9,355 nucleotides of DNA from Chloroflexota bacterium (GTDB lineage: Bacteria > Chloroflexota > Ktedonobacteria > Ktedonobacterales > Ktedonobacteraceae): positions 1 to 9,355 of the forward strand of contig JAJZEJ010000168.1 in the NCBI GenBank assembly GCA_021828635.1. Direction: 5' to 3'. The notes under the pieces were generated by a model that saw only the letters and a list, made by a program, of their open reading frames with translations, was not told the origin of the DNA and did not search any database. Shown one piece after another: positions 1 to 5,952 of this stretch. A program made the position numbers and the translations under genes. Each line of letters opens with the position of its first letter. Within the stretch, counting starts at the first letter, position 1.

Positions 1-806
1 AGGAGGCCGGCTCGCTCTTTGACGAACTGGGGGAGCGATGGAAGCGCGGCCAATGCTTGACTGAACTGGCCCGCATTGCCACCGAAACGGGCCAGTACGA
101 GCAGGCCCGCATGCTACTCTCGGAGAGCCTGCTGCTCTACGAAGGGTTGGCCGATCAAGAGCGTCAGGGCTGGGTGCGCTTCCTCCAGGCCCGCTTGTTC
201 TTTATCTCTCAACTGGATCCGCTGTACGCCCAGCAGTTGGCCGACTCCAGCTCCTCGCACTTCCGTGCGCTGGGCAACATCGCTAACCGCGTCTATCTGT
301 TGGGCCTGCAGGGCTGGATGCAGTTGGTGCAAGGGAACTTGGTGGCAGCGCGTCCCCTGTTGGAAGAGTGCCTGACAATCTACAAGGAGGCAGGAGGCGA
401 AGGGGGAGACGACAGCAATATGCGTCTGGCCCTGGCACAGCTTGTGGCACTGCAAGGCGAGCCGGAGGCGGCGCGTCAGCTCTACCAGCACGACCTAACG
501 TTGCTGCGGCAGCTAGGAGCCTACAAAGAATATCAGGCGAGGGGTCTGGAGGGTCTGGCTGCTTTGGAGGCGAGAGGGGGAGTCCCAGCCACGGCTGCAC
601 GGTGGTGGGGTACCGCACAAGCACTGCGGGAGGCTATTGGAGTTCCTCTCTACCCGGTCGATCAGGCCGCCTATGAGCAGGCAGTAGCAGCTACCCGTCG
701 AGTACTGGGAGAGGAAGCCTTTGCAGGGGCCTGGCAAGAGGGACGGACCATGCCACTGGAGCAGGTTATCGAGGAGGCGCTCAAGACGGGCGACGAGACC
801 AGCTAG
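1..806 (+). CDS. C-terminal part of a large TPR-repeat regulator-like protein (5' end outside window)
   Basis: The reading frame is open from the left edge (first full codon at 3-5) to TAG at 804-806, so about 267 C-terminal residues are visible. An internal TTG at 57 could be taken as a start, but the frame upstream of it reads on as in-family sequence (LFDELGERWKRGQCLTELA), so the true start lies outside. The visible part is all alpha-helical TPR-like repeats of about 40 residues, for example GQYEQARMLLSESLLLYE, GNLVAARPLLEECLTIYKEA and GEPEAARQLYQHDLTLLRQ. It ends in a tail containing RWWGTAQALREAIGVPLYP and EEAFAGAWQEGRTMPLEQ. From family knowledge, this tail is typical of big STAND/AAA ATPase-TPR transcriptional regulators (LuxR/AfsR-like) of Chloroflexota and Actinobacteria, where TPRs sense or bind partners. 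The ATPase and DNA-binding domains are not visible, so the regulator role is inferred. Confidence 0.75.
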   Translation, partial: EAGSLFDELGERWKRGQCLTELARIATETGQYEQARMLLSESLLLYEGLADQERQGWVRFLQARLFFISQLDPLYAQQLADSSSSHFRALGNIANRVYLLGLQGWMQLVQGNLVAARPLLEECLTIYKEAGGEGGDDSNMRLALAQLVALQGEPEAARQLYQHDLTLLRQLGAYKEYQARGLEGLAALEARGGVPATAARWWGTAQALREAIGVPLYPVDQAAYEQAVAATRRVLGEEAFAGAWQEGRTMPLEQVIEEALKTGDETS

Positions 807-809
807 GAG

Positions 810-832
810 GAACGAGGCATGTTCCCTCGTTC
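810..832 (+). terminator. Perfect 8-bp hairpin just after the TPR gene
   Basis: GAACGAGG (810-817) and CCTCGTTC (825-832) form a perfect 8-bp stem with a 7-nt loop, beginning 3 nt after the stop codon of the TPR gene. No T-run follows on the + strand, so it is not a canonical intrinsic terminator. It may instead stabilise the mRNA 3' end. Confidence 0.35.
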
Positions 833-896
833 GCCCTACTCATCCATCGGTACGGTGAGAGCAGATCATCTACGTACAAATTTTCTGATGGAGAAG

Positions 897-944
897 CTAA
901 AAATAGCCGTGCCTCATCAGTGAAATTTTTCACGAGACACGGCT
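897..944 (-). terminator. Rho-independent terminator of the aldo/keto reductase gene
   Basis: AGCCGTG (905-911) pairs with CACGGCT (938-944), and CTC (913-915) with GAG (934-936). An inner perfect GTGAAA/TTTCAC stem (920-925 with 928-933) caps the bulged hairpin. Read on the minus strand it is followed directly by ATTTTTAGC, a short U-run, 18 nt past the reductase stop codon. The + strand side has only a weak T-rich tract, so it acts mainly for the minus strand, though it lies between convergent genes and could serve both. Confidence 0.65.
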
Positions 945-962
945 TACCTTTCATCTCTTAGA

Positions 963-1853
963 TTAGCCCTGCGTCAGCCAGTGCTGATCGACACGTTCCT
1001 CCCAGATGGCGCGAATGCTCTCATATTGCTCTTTGCTGAGCATGCCCTGATTGACATAGGCGGCGTTCTGTTGCCAGCGACTGGGTTTAGCTGTGCCAAC
1101 AATCGCCACGCAGACGCCAGGGATGCTGAGCGTAAATCGTAGCGCGGTGGCTATCGAGACATCGGTTCCCTGATGCAAAAAGTCGTAGTCGAGTCGCTGC
1201 AAACGCTCGCGGTAGGGATAGCCGTAAGCGTTTTTGGGTAGCGATTCCGGCACCCAGGCGGCGTTGGCGATGGGACGCTTGGCAATGATGCCCATGCCGC
1301 GTTCAATCGCTTTTGGCAACGTGAAGTCGATGCCTTGCTGATCGGCGATGCTGATCGAGGTTTGCAGCGAATCGAAGACGTTCATGCCAATCGCATAGCG
1401 TGCATTCTCGTTATCGCCGCTATAGCCGATGTAGCGTACCTTGCCTGCTCGTTTGGCCTTCTCCAAAACAGGGACAACCTCGCCCTGACGCAGAATATCG
1501 AGTGAGCAACTATGTAGCTGTATCAGGTCGAGATGATCGGTACGCAGGCGGCGCAGGCTACGTTCGATGCTCTCCTCAATGGTGCGTGGGTCCCAATCTT
1601 CATAGGGCAGGCCAGCAGCGTGACCACATTTACTAAACAGGTAGTAGTCGTCGCGGCGCTGTGCCACAGCCTTGCCAATCAACTCCTCGCTATCGCCATA
1701 GCAAGCAGCGGTGTCGATGACGTTAAGACCACTATCAAGCGCACTACCCAGTAATTGCGCGACATCATTGACATTAGAGCCGCGTATCTCAGAGCCACCA
1801 AAGCCCAAAACGCTGACTTGCATATCCGTCTTACCAAACTGGCGTGTTTCCAT
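963..1853 (-). CDS. Aldo/keto reductase, NAD(P)H-dependent
   Basis: This 296-aa protein is a cytosolic (beta/alpha)8-barrel oxidoreductase that would reduce a carbonyl substrate with NAD(P)H. The substrate cannot be told from sequence. The family catalytic tetrad is complete: Asp47 and Tyr52 in NVIDTAACYG, Lys75 in YYLFSKCG, and His114 in LDLIQLHS. The N-terminal strand/turn (FGKTDMQVSVLGFGGSEI) and the C-terminal cofactor-binding segment (VAIVGTAKPSRWQQNAAYV) also match the family, and the length is usual. The ATG at 1853 is preceded by AAGGAG about 11 nt upstream. The gene stands alone: the strong hairpin at 1935-1992 separates it from the paa operon upstream, and it ends at its own terminator. 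I found no convincing promoter in its 80-nt leader. A role in aromatic catabolism is possible only by proximity. Confidence 0.9.
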   Translation of the reverse strand: METRQFGKTDMQVSVLGFGGSEIRGSNVNDVAQLLGSALDSGLNVIDTAACYGDSEELIGKAVAQRRDDYYLFSKCGHAAGLPYEDWDPRTIEESIERSLRRLRTDHLDLIQLHSCSLDILRQGEVVPVLEKAKRAGKVRYIGYSGDNENARYAIGMNVFDSLQTSISIADQQGIDFTLPKAIERGMGIIAKRPIANAAWVPESLPKNAYGYPYRERLQRLDYDFLHQGTDVSIATALRFTLSIPGVCVAIVGTAKPSRWQQNAAYVNQGMLSKEQYESIRAIWEERVDQHWLTQG

Positions 1854-1934
1854 TACGTAAACTTCTCCTTACCAATAGAAAATGTCTCTCATTTAAGGTA
1901 CGTCGCCCTTGCATGAACCGTGACAATTGAAACA

Positions 1935-1992
1935 AAAAGCACAGGTTTTGTGCTAGTGCCGCACGCGGCACTAGCACAAAACCTGTGCTTTT
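1935..1992 (-). terminator. Very long perfect hairpin terminating the paa operon
   Basis: Two 28-bp arms (1935-1962 and 1965-1992) are perfect reverse complements separated by only AC (1963-1964). The structure begins 24 nt past the stop codon of the hydratase gene. On the minus strand it ends in GCTTTTTGTTT, giving a U-run as in an intrinsic terminator. Each arm also contains its own small hairpin: AGCACA/TGTGCT at 1938-1943 with 1949-1954, and at 1973-1978 with 1984-1989. It can therefore fold as one long stem or as two side-by-side stems. Position and U-run favour a terminator; arm length is well above the usual 7-15 bp. A short mobile palindromic element (REP/MITE-like) is the alternative. 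Confidence 0.75.
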
Positions 1993-2016
1993 ATTGAATT
2001 ATGCACGTCAAGCGAT

Positions 2017-2817
2017 TTATTTTCCCGCGAAGTGGCCGGGGCGTTTCTCGATGTAAGCGGCAATACCCTCTTTGGCATCCTCGCTCTGGAAGCAGAGTTG
2101 CTGCAACTCGCGTTCGAGCGCCAGCGCCTCGGAGAAGGCAATCTCGGAGCCGGACTGTACGGAACGCTTGATGCGCCCGACTGTCTTGGAGGCACGATTG
2201 GGTGGGCAGAAGCCTTTCGCATACTCCATCACCTTGTCCCAATAGCCCTCGGACTCGTAGATATAGTTAATCAGGCCAAGCTCTTGAGCCTGCTCAAAGC
2301 TGAGTAGCTTGCCCTCGGTCATCATCTCGATAGCCTTGTTCTTGGGTAGAGCGCGAGCCAGGCGCTGCGTGCCGCCGGTACCAGGCAACACACCCAGATT
2401 GATTTCCGGCAGACCGACCTTGCCAGCGTTGCGACGCGCGATGCGAATATCGCAGGCCAGCGCAATTTCTAGCCCACCACCAACGGTATGGCCGCTCAAG
2501 GCGGCAATCACCAGCTTAGGTGTCTGCTCCAGGCGGGTCAGGGTCTCGTTGGCGTGTAGGCAAAAATAGTATTTGAAGGTTGGTGTGACGCTGTTTAGCA
2601 TGCTAATCTCGGCACCCGCGCAGAAAAACTTCTCGCCCGCGCCACGAATAACGATAACATGCACATTTTCATCGAAGCGTGCCTTGAGGATAGCCGTGTC
2701 GAGCTGGCTCATCATCTCGTAGCTGTATGTATTGGCCGGTGCATTACTCAGTTCGATTACCGCAACGCCCTCGATTACACTGTAGTTGATAAGGGTTTTT
2801 TCAGAGGTCATGGTCAT
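2017..2817 (-). CDS. Enoyl-CoA hydratase/isomerase (crotonase family), last gene of the paa operon
   Basis: This 266-aa crotonase-fold protein would hydrate a trans-2-enoyl-CoA in the cytosol. The CoA/oxyanion-hole segments are FFCAGAEISML (residues 64-74) and GHTVGGGLEIALACDIRIA (109-127). Both acid/base glutamates expected of true hydratases are present: Glu117 in GGGLE, and Glu138 in GLPEINLGVLPGTGGTQRL. Having both favours a PaaF-like hydratase of the ring-opened chain over a PaaG-like isomerase, but crotonase substrates are poorly predictable. The ATG at 2817 overlaps the stop of the upstream zinc-ribbon gene as ATGA, and AAAGGAC precedes it by about 9 nt. A second in-frame ATG at 2811 is also usable. 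No symbol is given because paaF, paaG and a generic beta-oxidation enzyme cannot be separated. Confidence 0.88.
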   Translation of the reverse strand: MTMTSEKTLINYSVIEGVAVIELSNAPANTYSYEMMSQLDTAILKARFDENVHVIVIRGAGEKFFCAGAEISMLNSVTPTFKYYFCLHANETLTRLEQTPKLVIAALSGHTVGGGLEIALACDIRIARRNAGKVGLPEINLGVLPGTGGTQRLARALPKNKAIEMMTEGKLLSFEQAQELGLINYIYESEGYWDKVMEYAKGFCPPNRASKTVGRIKRSVQSGSEIAFSEALALERELQQLCFQSEDAKEGIAAYIEKRPGHFAGK

Positions 2818-3023
2818 GATTGGCCGTCCTTTCGTGCTGCATAGTCGTCCAGCACATCATCGTCCTTGATGCGCTCAAAAGGTGTATGACACGTGTTACA
2901 ATAATACTGCACAGTCAACAATTGCTGGCCGAACAGTGAATATGGCTCGGTTTGTGTTGAACCACAATATGGACAGGAGATCGTCGCCGGACGCGATACA
3001 TCGGTCCCTACATTGTATCTCAT
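2814..3023 (-). CDS. Free-standing zinc-ribbon protein equivalent to the C-terminal domain of PaaD
   Basis: This is a 69-aa protein with two CxxC knuckles, CPYC (Cys17, Cys20) and CNTC (Cys42, Cys45), followed by HTPFERIK. The spacing and the pattern CP.CGS...YS.FG...Y.C..C..PF match the zinc ribbon that ends PaaD proteins of proteobacteria, which helps mature the phenylacetyl-CoA epoxidase. The DUF59 half of PaaD is encoded separately at 4040-4393, so PaaD is split here and the two halves are separated by paaB and paaC. The frame stays open upstream to a GTG at 3059. I chose the ATG at 3023 because it makes an exact ATGA overlap with the paaC stop and has GGAG about 9 nt upstream, whereas the GTG has neither. 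The tail DDDVLDDYAARKDGQS is acidic and unassigned. Confidence 0.8.
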   Translation of the reverse strand: MRYNVGTDVSRPATISCPYCGSTQTEPYSLFGQQLLTVQYYCNTCHTPFERIKDDDVLDDYAARKDGQS

Positions 3024-3784
3024 TGGCTTGCTCCGAATCTTCGACTGGTGGCGTTCCACTTGTGCCAGGGTAGCGGTTGTGCCTGACTATAGTGTTTTGT
3101 GGCGGCATTGAACGTGACGGGAATGTCAATACCGACGCTATTGAGGACGGGAACGACTTTCGCCAGGTAGCGAGAGCGCAACTCGTCGGGCGCAGCGTCG
3201 AGAATGCCTTGTTTATAGAGTTGCTGCATGGCCGGGTCGTCATCGAGGCCGAACCAGCAGAGCGTCTCGGCCCACAGATTGGTGAGCGATTGCACGAGCG
3301 CGGTGCGTACTGCTCCGCCAGCCTTCGCCAGCCGTTTGACCCAACCCTCACCATGCATCCAGTGGATGCGCTCTTCCTGCATGATCTTTCTGGCACGTTG
3401 GCGCAACGGCTCGTAACTAGAATTTTGCGCGGCCTCGAACAAGGTGGTCAGCGCCGTGTCAAGCAGGAAATTGGTGGCGACGAAGTCCGACCAGCCCGCG
3501 AAGTCATGATCTAAAAAGCTTAGATGGTAGTGCAGGGTGCGCGTCTCTGGCTCAATCTGCGTCTGGTCGGCCTCGGCCTGCGTGAAGTTGTCAAGCAGTG
3601 GATAGAGCGTGCGGGCGTGACCCAGCTCGTCCTGTGTCATAGCTGCCGCCGCTACTGCCGCTTCTAAAGCCGGTGCGCCATTACACCAGTAGGCGTAGCG
3701 CCGTCCAATGGCTTGCTTGTTGTCCGCCAGTGATGAGAGGATGGCGAAGAGCGCGGCATTATCCGTGCGTGTCGTCGTTGTCAA
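3020..3784 (-). CDS. paaC: Phenylacetyl-CoA epoxygenase structural subunit PaaC
   Basis: This 254-aa ferritin-like helical protein pairs with PaaA in the PaaABC(D)E monooxygenase that epoxidises the ring of phenylacetyl-CoA. The length fits PaaC (about 250 aa). Recognisable segments are MTQDELGHARTLYPLL (49-64), GWSDFVATNFLLDTAL (98-112) and QEERIHWMHGEGWVKRL (136-152). Unlike textbook PaaC, it retains most diiron-ligand positions: Glu53/His56, Asp100 and Glu138/His141. The position matching PaaA Glu50 is Lys23, so a functional iron site is unlikely. The start is TTG at 3784, with AGGAG 7 nt upstream and a 19-nt gap after paaB. A longer GTG start at 3835 would overlap paaB by 32 nt and lacks comparable support. 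The stop overlaps the zinc-ribbon start as ATGA. Confidence 0.88.
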   Translation of the reverse strand: MTTTTRTDNAALFAILSSLADNKQAIGRRYAYWCNGAPALEAAVAAAAMTQDELGHARTLYPLLDNFTQAEADQTQIEPETRTLHYHLSFLDHDFAGWSDFVATNFLLDTALTTLFEAAQNSSYEPLRQRARKIMQEERIHWMHGEGWVKRLAKAGGAVRTALVQSLTNLWAETLCWFGLDDDPAMQQLYKQGILDAAPDELRSRYLAKVVPVLNSVGIDIPVTFNAATKHYSQAQPLPWHKWNATSRRFGASQ

Positions 3785-3803
3785 CCTCTGTCTCCTCTCT
3801 TGA

Positions 3804-4043
3804 TTATGAAGCAATGACGGTGACGATGCTATCACGCGGCATCAGCACCATCTCAATCCAGCTAAACTCGTCGTAGATGCTGCGGGCGTAGACCTTCGCC
3901 AATTCTTCGTCGTCGGCCATCACATTGCCGATCTCATACAACGGCTCCTCGTACTTGCGCCGTGCGAAAACCTGCCACACGCGCGTCTCATTCAATTGTT
4001 CTCGTCGAGGTCGCTGTTGTTGTCTCTCTGCTATCGTGTTCAT
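3804..4043 (-). CDS. paaB: Phenylacetyl-CoA epoxygenase small subunit PaaB
   Basis: This 79-aa protein bridges PaaA/PaaC units in the epoxygenase complex in the known enzyme. The core TRVWQVFARRKYEEPLYEIG (20-39) and ADDEELAKVYARSIY (43-57) fits the PaaB pattern (V..VF.R.....P....G...A.D.E.A...AR..Y), followed by SWIEMVLMPRDSI. At 79 aa it is shorter than the E. coli subunit (about 95), lacking its C-terminal extension, and it has a basic N-terminal leader (RQQQRPRREQ). The ATG at 4043 makes an ATGA overlap with the DUF59-gene stop and has GGGAG 7 nt upstream. It is followed by paaC after 19 nt. Confidence 0.85.
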   Translation of the reverse strand: MNTIAERQQQRPRREQLNETRVWQVFARRKYEEPLYEIGNVMADDEELAKVYARSIYDEFSWIEMVLMPRDSIVTVIAS

Positions 4044-4393
4044 GCTGAAACTCCCCAGGTGCGCAAGATGTCGATGCCCTCTTCGCTCAACCTCGCCTTC
4101 GTCCAGACCGGTTCCCAGACGATCTCGATATTGACCTGCTGAATCCCTGGTTCGCGCAAGAGTCGCTCGCGGATGTCATCCATGATAAACTCCATTGCCG
4201 GACACCCCATCGCCGTGAAGGTCAGTTTGAGATCGACGATACCATTGCGGCAGACCAGGTCCACAATCAGGCCCATATCGACAATGCTGATCGGTAGTTC
4301 TGGGTCCATCACATCGCGTAGCGCATCCCATAGCGCAGGACACGCGGCATGGGTGCGCGGCATGGTTTCTAGCGATGGATAGATCGTCGTCAT
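4040..4393 (-). CDS. paaD: DUF59/MIP18-family protein, N-terminal half of PaaD
   Basis: This 117-aa protein is the DUF59 (MIP18-like) domain of PaaD, thought to help iron or Fe-S maturation of the epoxygenase. Diagnostic parts are DPELPISIVDMGLI (30-43), TFTAMGCPAMEFI (58-70) with the conserved Cys64, VNIEIVWEPVWT (87-98) and SEEGIDILRTWGVS (103-116). Proteobacterial PaaD proteins continue from that last segment into a C-terminal zinc ribbon. Here translation stops, and the ribbon is encoded three genes on, at 2814-3023. The ATG at 4393 overlaps the paaA stop (ATGA), with GGAG 8 nt upstream. A general SufT-like DUF59 factor is the alternative, but position between paaA and paaB argues for PaaD. 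Confidence 0.87.
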   Translation of the reverse strand: MTTIYPSLETMPRTHAACPALWDALRDVMDPELPISIVDMGLIVDLVCRNGIVDLKLTFTAMGCPAMEFIMDDIRERLLREPGIQQVNIEIVWEPVWTKARLSEEGIDILRTWGVSA

Positions 4394-5352
4394 GCCTCTT
4401 GCTCCAATTGCCGCAGCATCTCTTTCTTGCCACGTTGAATCATGCTGACAAAACGTTCGTTGGCCGGGCCACGCGCCTTCCAGCGTTTCATCACCTCATC
4501 CCAGGTGCAGGTGCCATCTTCAAGCAACCAGTGTTTGGCCTGGGCATCGAAATGGGCTGGAAAAGCACAATCTATGACATATTTCTGCTGCTGCTCGTCA
4601 TAGTGCGCGGGTACCTTGAGGTCTAGTTCGTGACACAGTGGCACGGCAGTGGAGAGCCAGAGTTGACGCAGTTCGTCGTTGCTGTGTCCTTTGAAGCCGT
4701 ATTCAAGCTGCTCACCGTGCTTCTTCATGGTGTCGGGCAGGCCGAACCACTCGACGGTTAGCAGGAACATCCAGTCCACGGCTTGCTGTAGTTCTTCGTG
4801 GCCGCCCTGATCTTTGTTGATCTTGCGCATGTTCTGCTCGCCATGCCGTAGATGGAAGGTCTCCTCTTTATCGACTTTGACCAGCGCACGCTTCCAGGGA
4901 CCGAAGGTGGTACTCTGGTAGACATCGCTGAGCAGGACGTAACCGGCACGATCATAAAAGGCGTTGGCGACGATGAGTTCAATCCAGCTATCGAGTGGTA
5001 CGTCGAAGGCATAGGGATATTTGAAGTTGCGTGGTTCACGCTCGAAGATCAGTTTCTCGGTATCAACACCCAGGTCGCGCATCAGGCGATAGGCGATATG
5101 CGCATGACCAAGCTCATCCTGAATGATCGAGATAGCCGAGCCGAAATTATTCAGCGTGGGAGCATGCACGGCAGCGTTATAGTAGGCCGGTGCGCTAATT
5201 AGCTCGGTATCCGCAGAGACCGTCAGGATGCGCTTCATGCCTTCCAGATAGACGGGACTCATATGCTCAATAGACTCGACCAATTGTTGTCTATGGATGC
5301 GGTTCAGCAGAGCCTCTTCGCTCTGCAAGGTTGGTGCCGAAACGGTTGTCAT
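4390..5352 (-). CDS. paaA: Phenylacetyl-CoA epoxygenase catalytic subunit PaaA
   Basis: This 320-aa protein is the diiron catalytic subunit that, with electrons from PaaE, inserts oxygen into phenylacetyl-CoA to give ring-1,2-epoxyphenylacetyl-CoA. The ferritin-like four-helix core carries candidate ligands Glu50 (SADTELISAP), Glu80 and His83 (IIQDELGHAH), Glu125 (DSWIELIVANAF), and Glu164 and His167 (DKEETFHLRHGEQ). These are two ExxH pairs plus two single glutamates, as expected. Length is close to the E. coli protein (about 309). The C-terminal segment (TWDEVMKRWKARGPANERF) is also family-like. The ATG at 5352 has AGGAG at 5360-5364. It is first in the operon, downstream of a promoter and palindrome at 5393-5445. 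No paaE reductase gene occurs in the window. Confidence 0.93.
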   Translation of the reverse strand: MTTVSAPTLQSEEALLNRIHRQQLVESIEHMSPVYLEGMKRILTVSADTELISAPAYYNAAVHAPTLNNFGSAISIIQDELGHAHIAYRLMRDLGVDTEKLIFEREPRNFKYPYAFDVPLDSWIELIVANAFYDRAGYVLLSDVYQSTTFGPWKRALVKVDKEETFHLRHGEQNMRKINKDQGGHEELQQAVDWMFLLTVEWFGLPDTMKKHGEQLEYGFKGHSNDELRQLWLSTAVPLCHELDLKVPAHYDEQQQKYVIDCAFPAHFDAQAKHWLLEDGTCTWDEVMKRWKARGPANERFVSMIQRGKKEMLRQLEQEA

Positions 5353-5359
5353 GGAAGCA

Positions 5360-5364
5360 CTCCT
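5360..5364 (-). promoter_or_regulatory. Ribosome binding site of paaA
   Basis: AGGAG on the minus strand lies 7 nt before the paaA ATG and fixes that start. Confidence 0.75.
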
Positions 5365-5392
5365 TGACTTAAAAGCAACCCTACGTAATGGT

Positions 5393-5414
5393 CATATCTC
5401 CATATGGATATATG
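5393..5414 (-). promoter_or_regulatory. 22-bp near-perfect palindrome, candidate operator of the paa operon
   Basis: The sequence from 5393 to 5414 equals its own reverse complement except at one symmetric pair (5398 and 5409). Its centre is TCCATATGGA. It starts 2 bp downstream of the predicted -10 box, so it covers the expected transcription start. This is a classic site for a dimeric repressor. PaaR (TetR type) or PaaX (GntR type) regulators control paa operons elsewhere, with phenylacetyl-CoA as inducer, but no regulator gene is visible here to identify the binder. Confidence 0.6.
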
Positions 5415-5416
5415 GA

Positions 5417-5445
5417 ATTGTACGTTGTCTATGGGCAAATGTCAA
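5417..5445 (-). promoter_or_regulatory. Sigma70-type promoter of the paa operon
   Basis: On the minus strand TTGACA (5445-5440) and TACAAT (5422-5417) are separated by exactly 17 bp, a near-consensus housekeeping promoter. The -10 is 65 nt before the paaA start. The -35 lies only 6 bp beyond the stop codon of the upstream YggT gene, and no terminator is visible between them, so readthrough from the YggT gene is possible. Confidence 0.75.
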
Positions 5446-5451
5446 TGCGAG

Positions 5452-5907
5452 TTATTCTACCACAATGCTCAAAAAGCTTGTAAAAATTTTGACGAGTAGG
5501 GCATAGGCGACGATGGCAACGAGGGTTGAGACATCAATGCTATAGCCATTATAGGGTAAGAGCGGCATCATACCTTGAAAGGGATAGACCAGTGGGTCGC
5601 TTAACTGATAGGTCCATAGCGCGAAGAGGCTGCTGGTGATTTCAAAAAAGTGGAGCAGGAAACGCACGAAGAGCAACAATAAGAGCAATGCCAACCCAAA
5701 AGTTAGCAGGCGATTGATCTTGCGGACCAGAGCTTGCAAGAAGAGATGCACGCCATATGAGAAACGCTGAAAACCTGTTTGAGGAATGGCAGGTATAGGA
5801 GTTGAATCGCGCAACATCAGAGGGTTGGTTGTTTGTGGCAGGATAGGATACGTATCATCGCCATAGATTGCTGTCACCGGCTCATTCGTGTGCTGTTTCT
5901 GTTTCAT
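5452..5907 (-). CDS. YggT-family integral membrane protein
   Basis: This 151-aa protein has a long hydrophilic, proline-rich N-terminus (residues 1-50) with no signal peptide, then two hydrophobic helices at about 66-88 (LLTFGLALLLLLLFVRFLLH) and 125-148 (VSTLVAIVAYALLVKIFTSF). Between them is the YggT signature WTYQLSDPLVYPFQGMMP with a following Gly and Asp (NGYSID). This is a one-unit YGGT domain; E. coli YggT has two such units. The family is linked to osmotic or envelope functions in other bacteria, but its molecular role is not established. The ATG at 5907 has GAAGGA about 11 nt upstream. The 45-nt gap after the kinase gene suggests a shared transcript. Confidence 0.82.
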   Translation of the reverse strand: MKQKQHTNEPVTAIYGDDTYPILPQTTNPLMLRDSTPIPAIPQTGFQRFSYGVHLFLQALVRKINRLLTFGLALLLLLLFVRFLLHFFEITSSLFALWTYQLSDPLVYPFQGMMPLLPYNGYSIDVSTLVAIVAYALLVKIFTSFLSIVVE

Positions 5908-5952
5908 GCTCTATCCGTCCTTCAAGATAATGTGACTCTACAAAAAATCTTG

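Noticed and set aside
57..806. A complete 249-aa gene starting at TTG 57
   Set aside because: The same frame is open to the left edge and upstream codons read as TPR family sequence, so this is the tail of a longer gene.
1935..1992. CRISPR-like or attachment-site repeat
   Set aside because: It is a single inverted repeat with no spaced copies and no integrase nearby; its position and U-run fit a terminator.
2309..2569. + strand frame opposite the enoyl-CoA hydratase
   Set aside because: Shadow of a well-supported crotonase gene.
2814..3059. Longer 81-aa zinc-ribbon protein from GTG 3059
   Set aside because: The ATG at 3023 gives an exact ATGA overlap and a Shine-Dalgarno; the extra 12 residues have no support.
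3020..3835. Longer paaC starting at GTG 3835
   Set aside because: It would overlap paaB by 32 nt without a good ribosome site, while TTG 3784 has AGGAG at 7 nt and fits the family length.
4852..5202. A 116-codon + strand frame opposite paaA
   Set aside because: It lies wholly antisense to the clear paaA coding sequence and has no family features.
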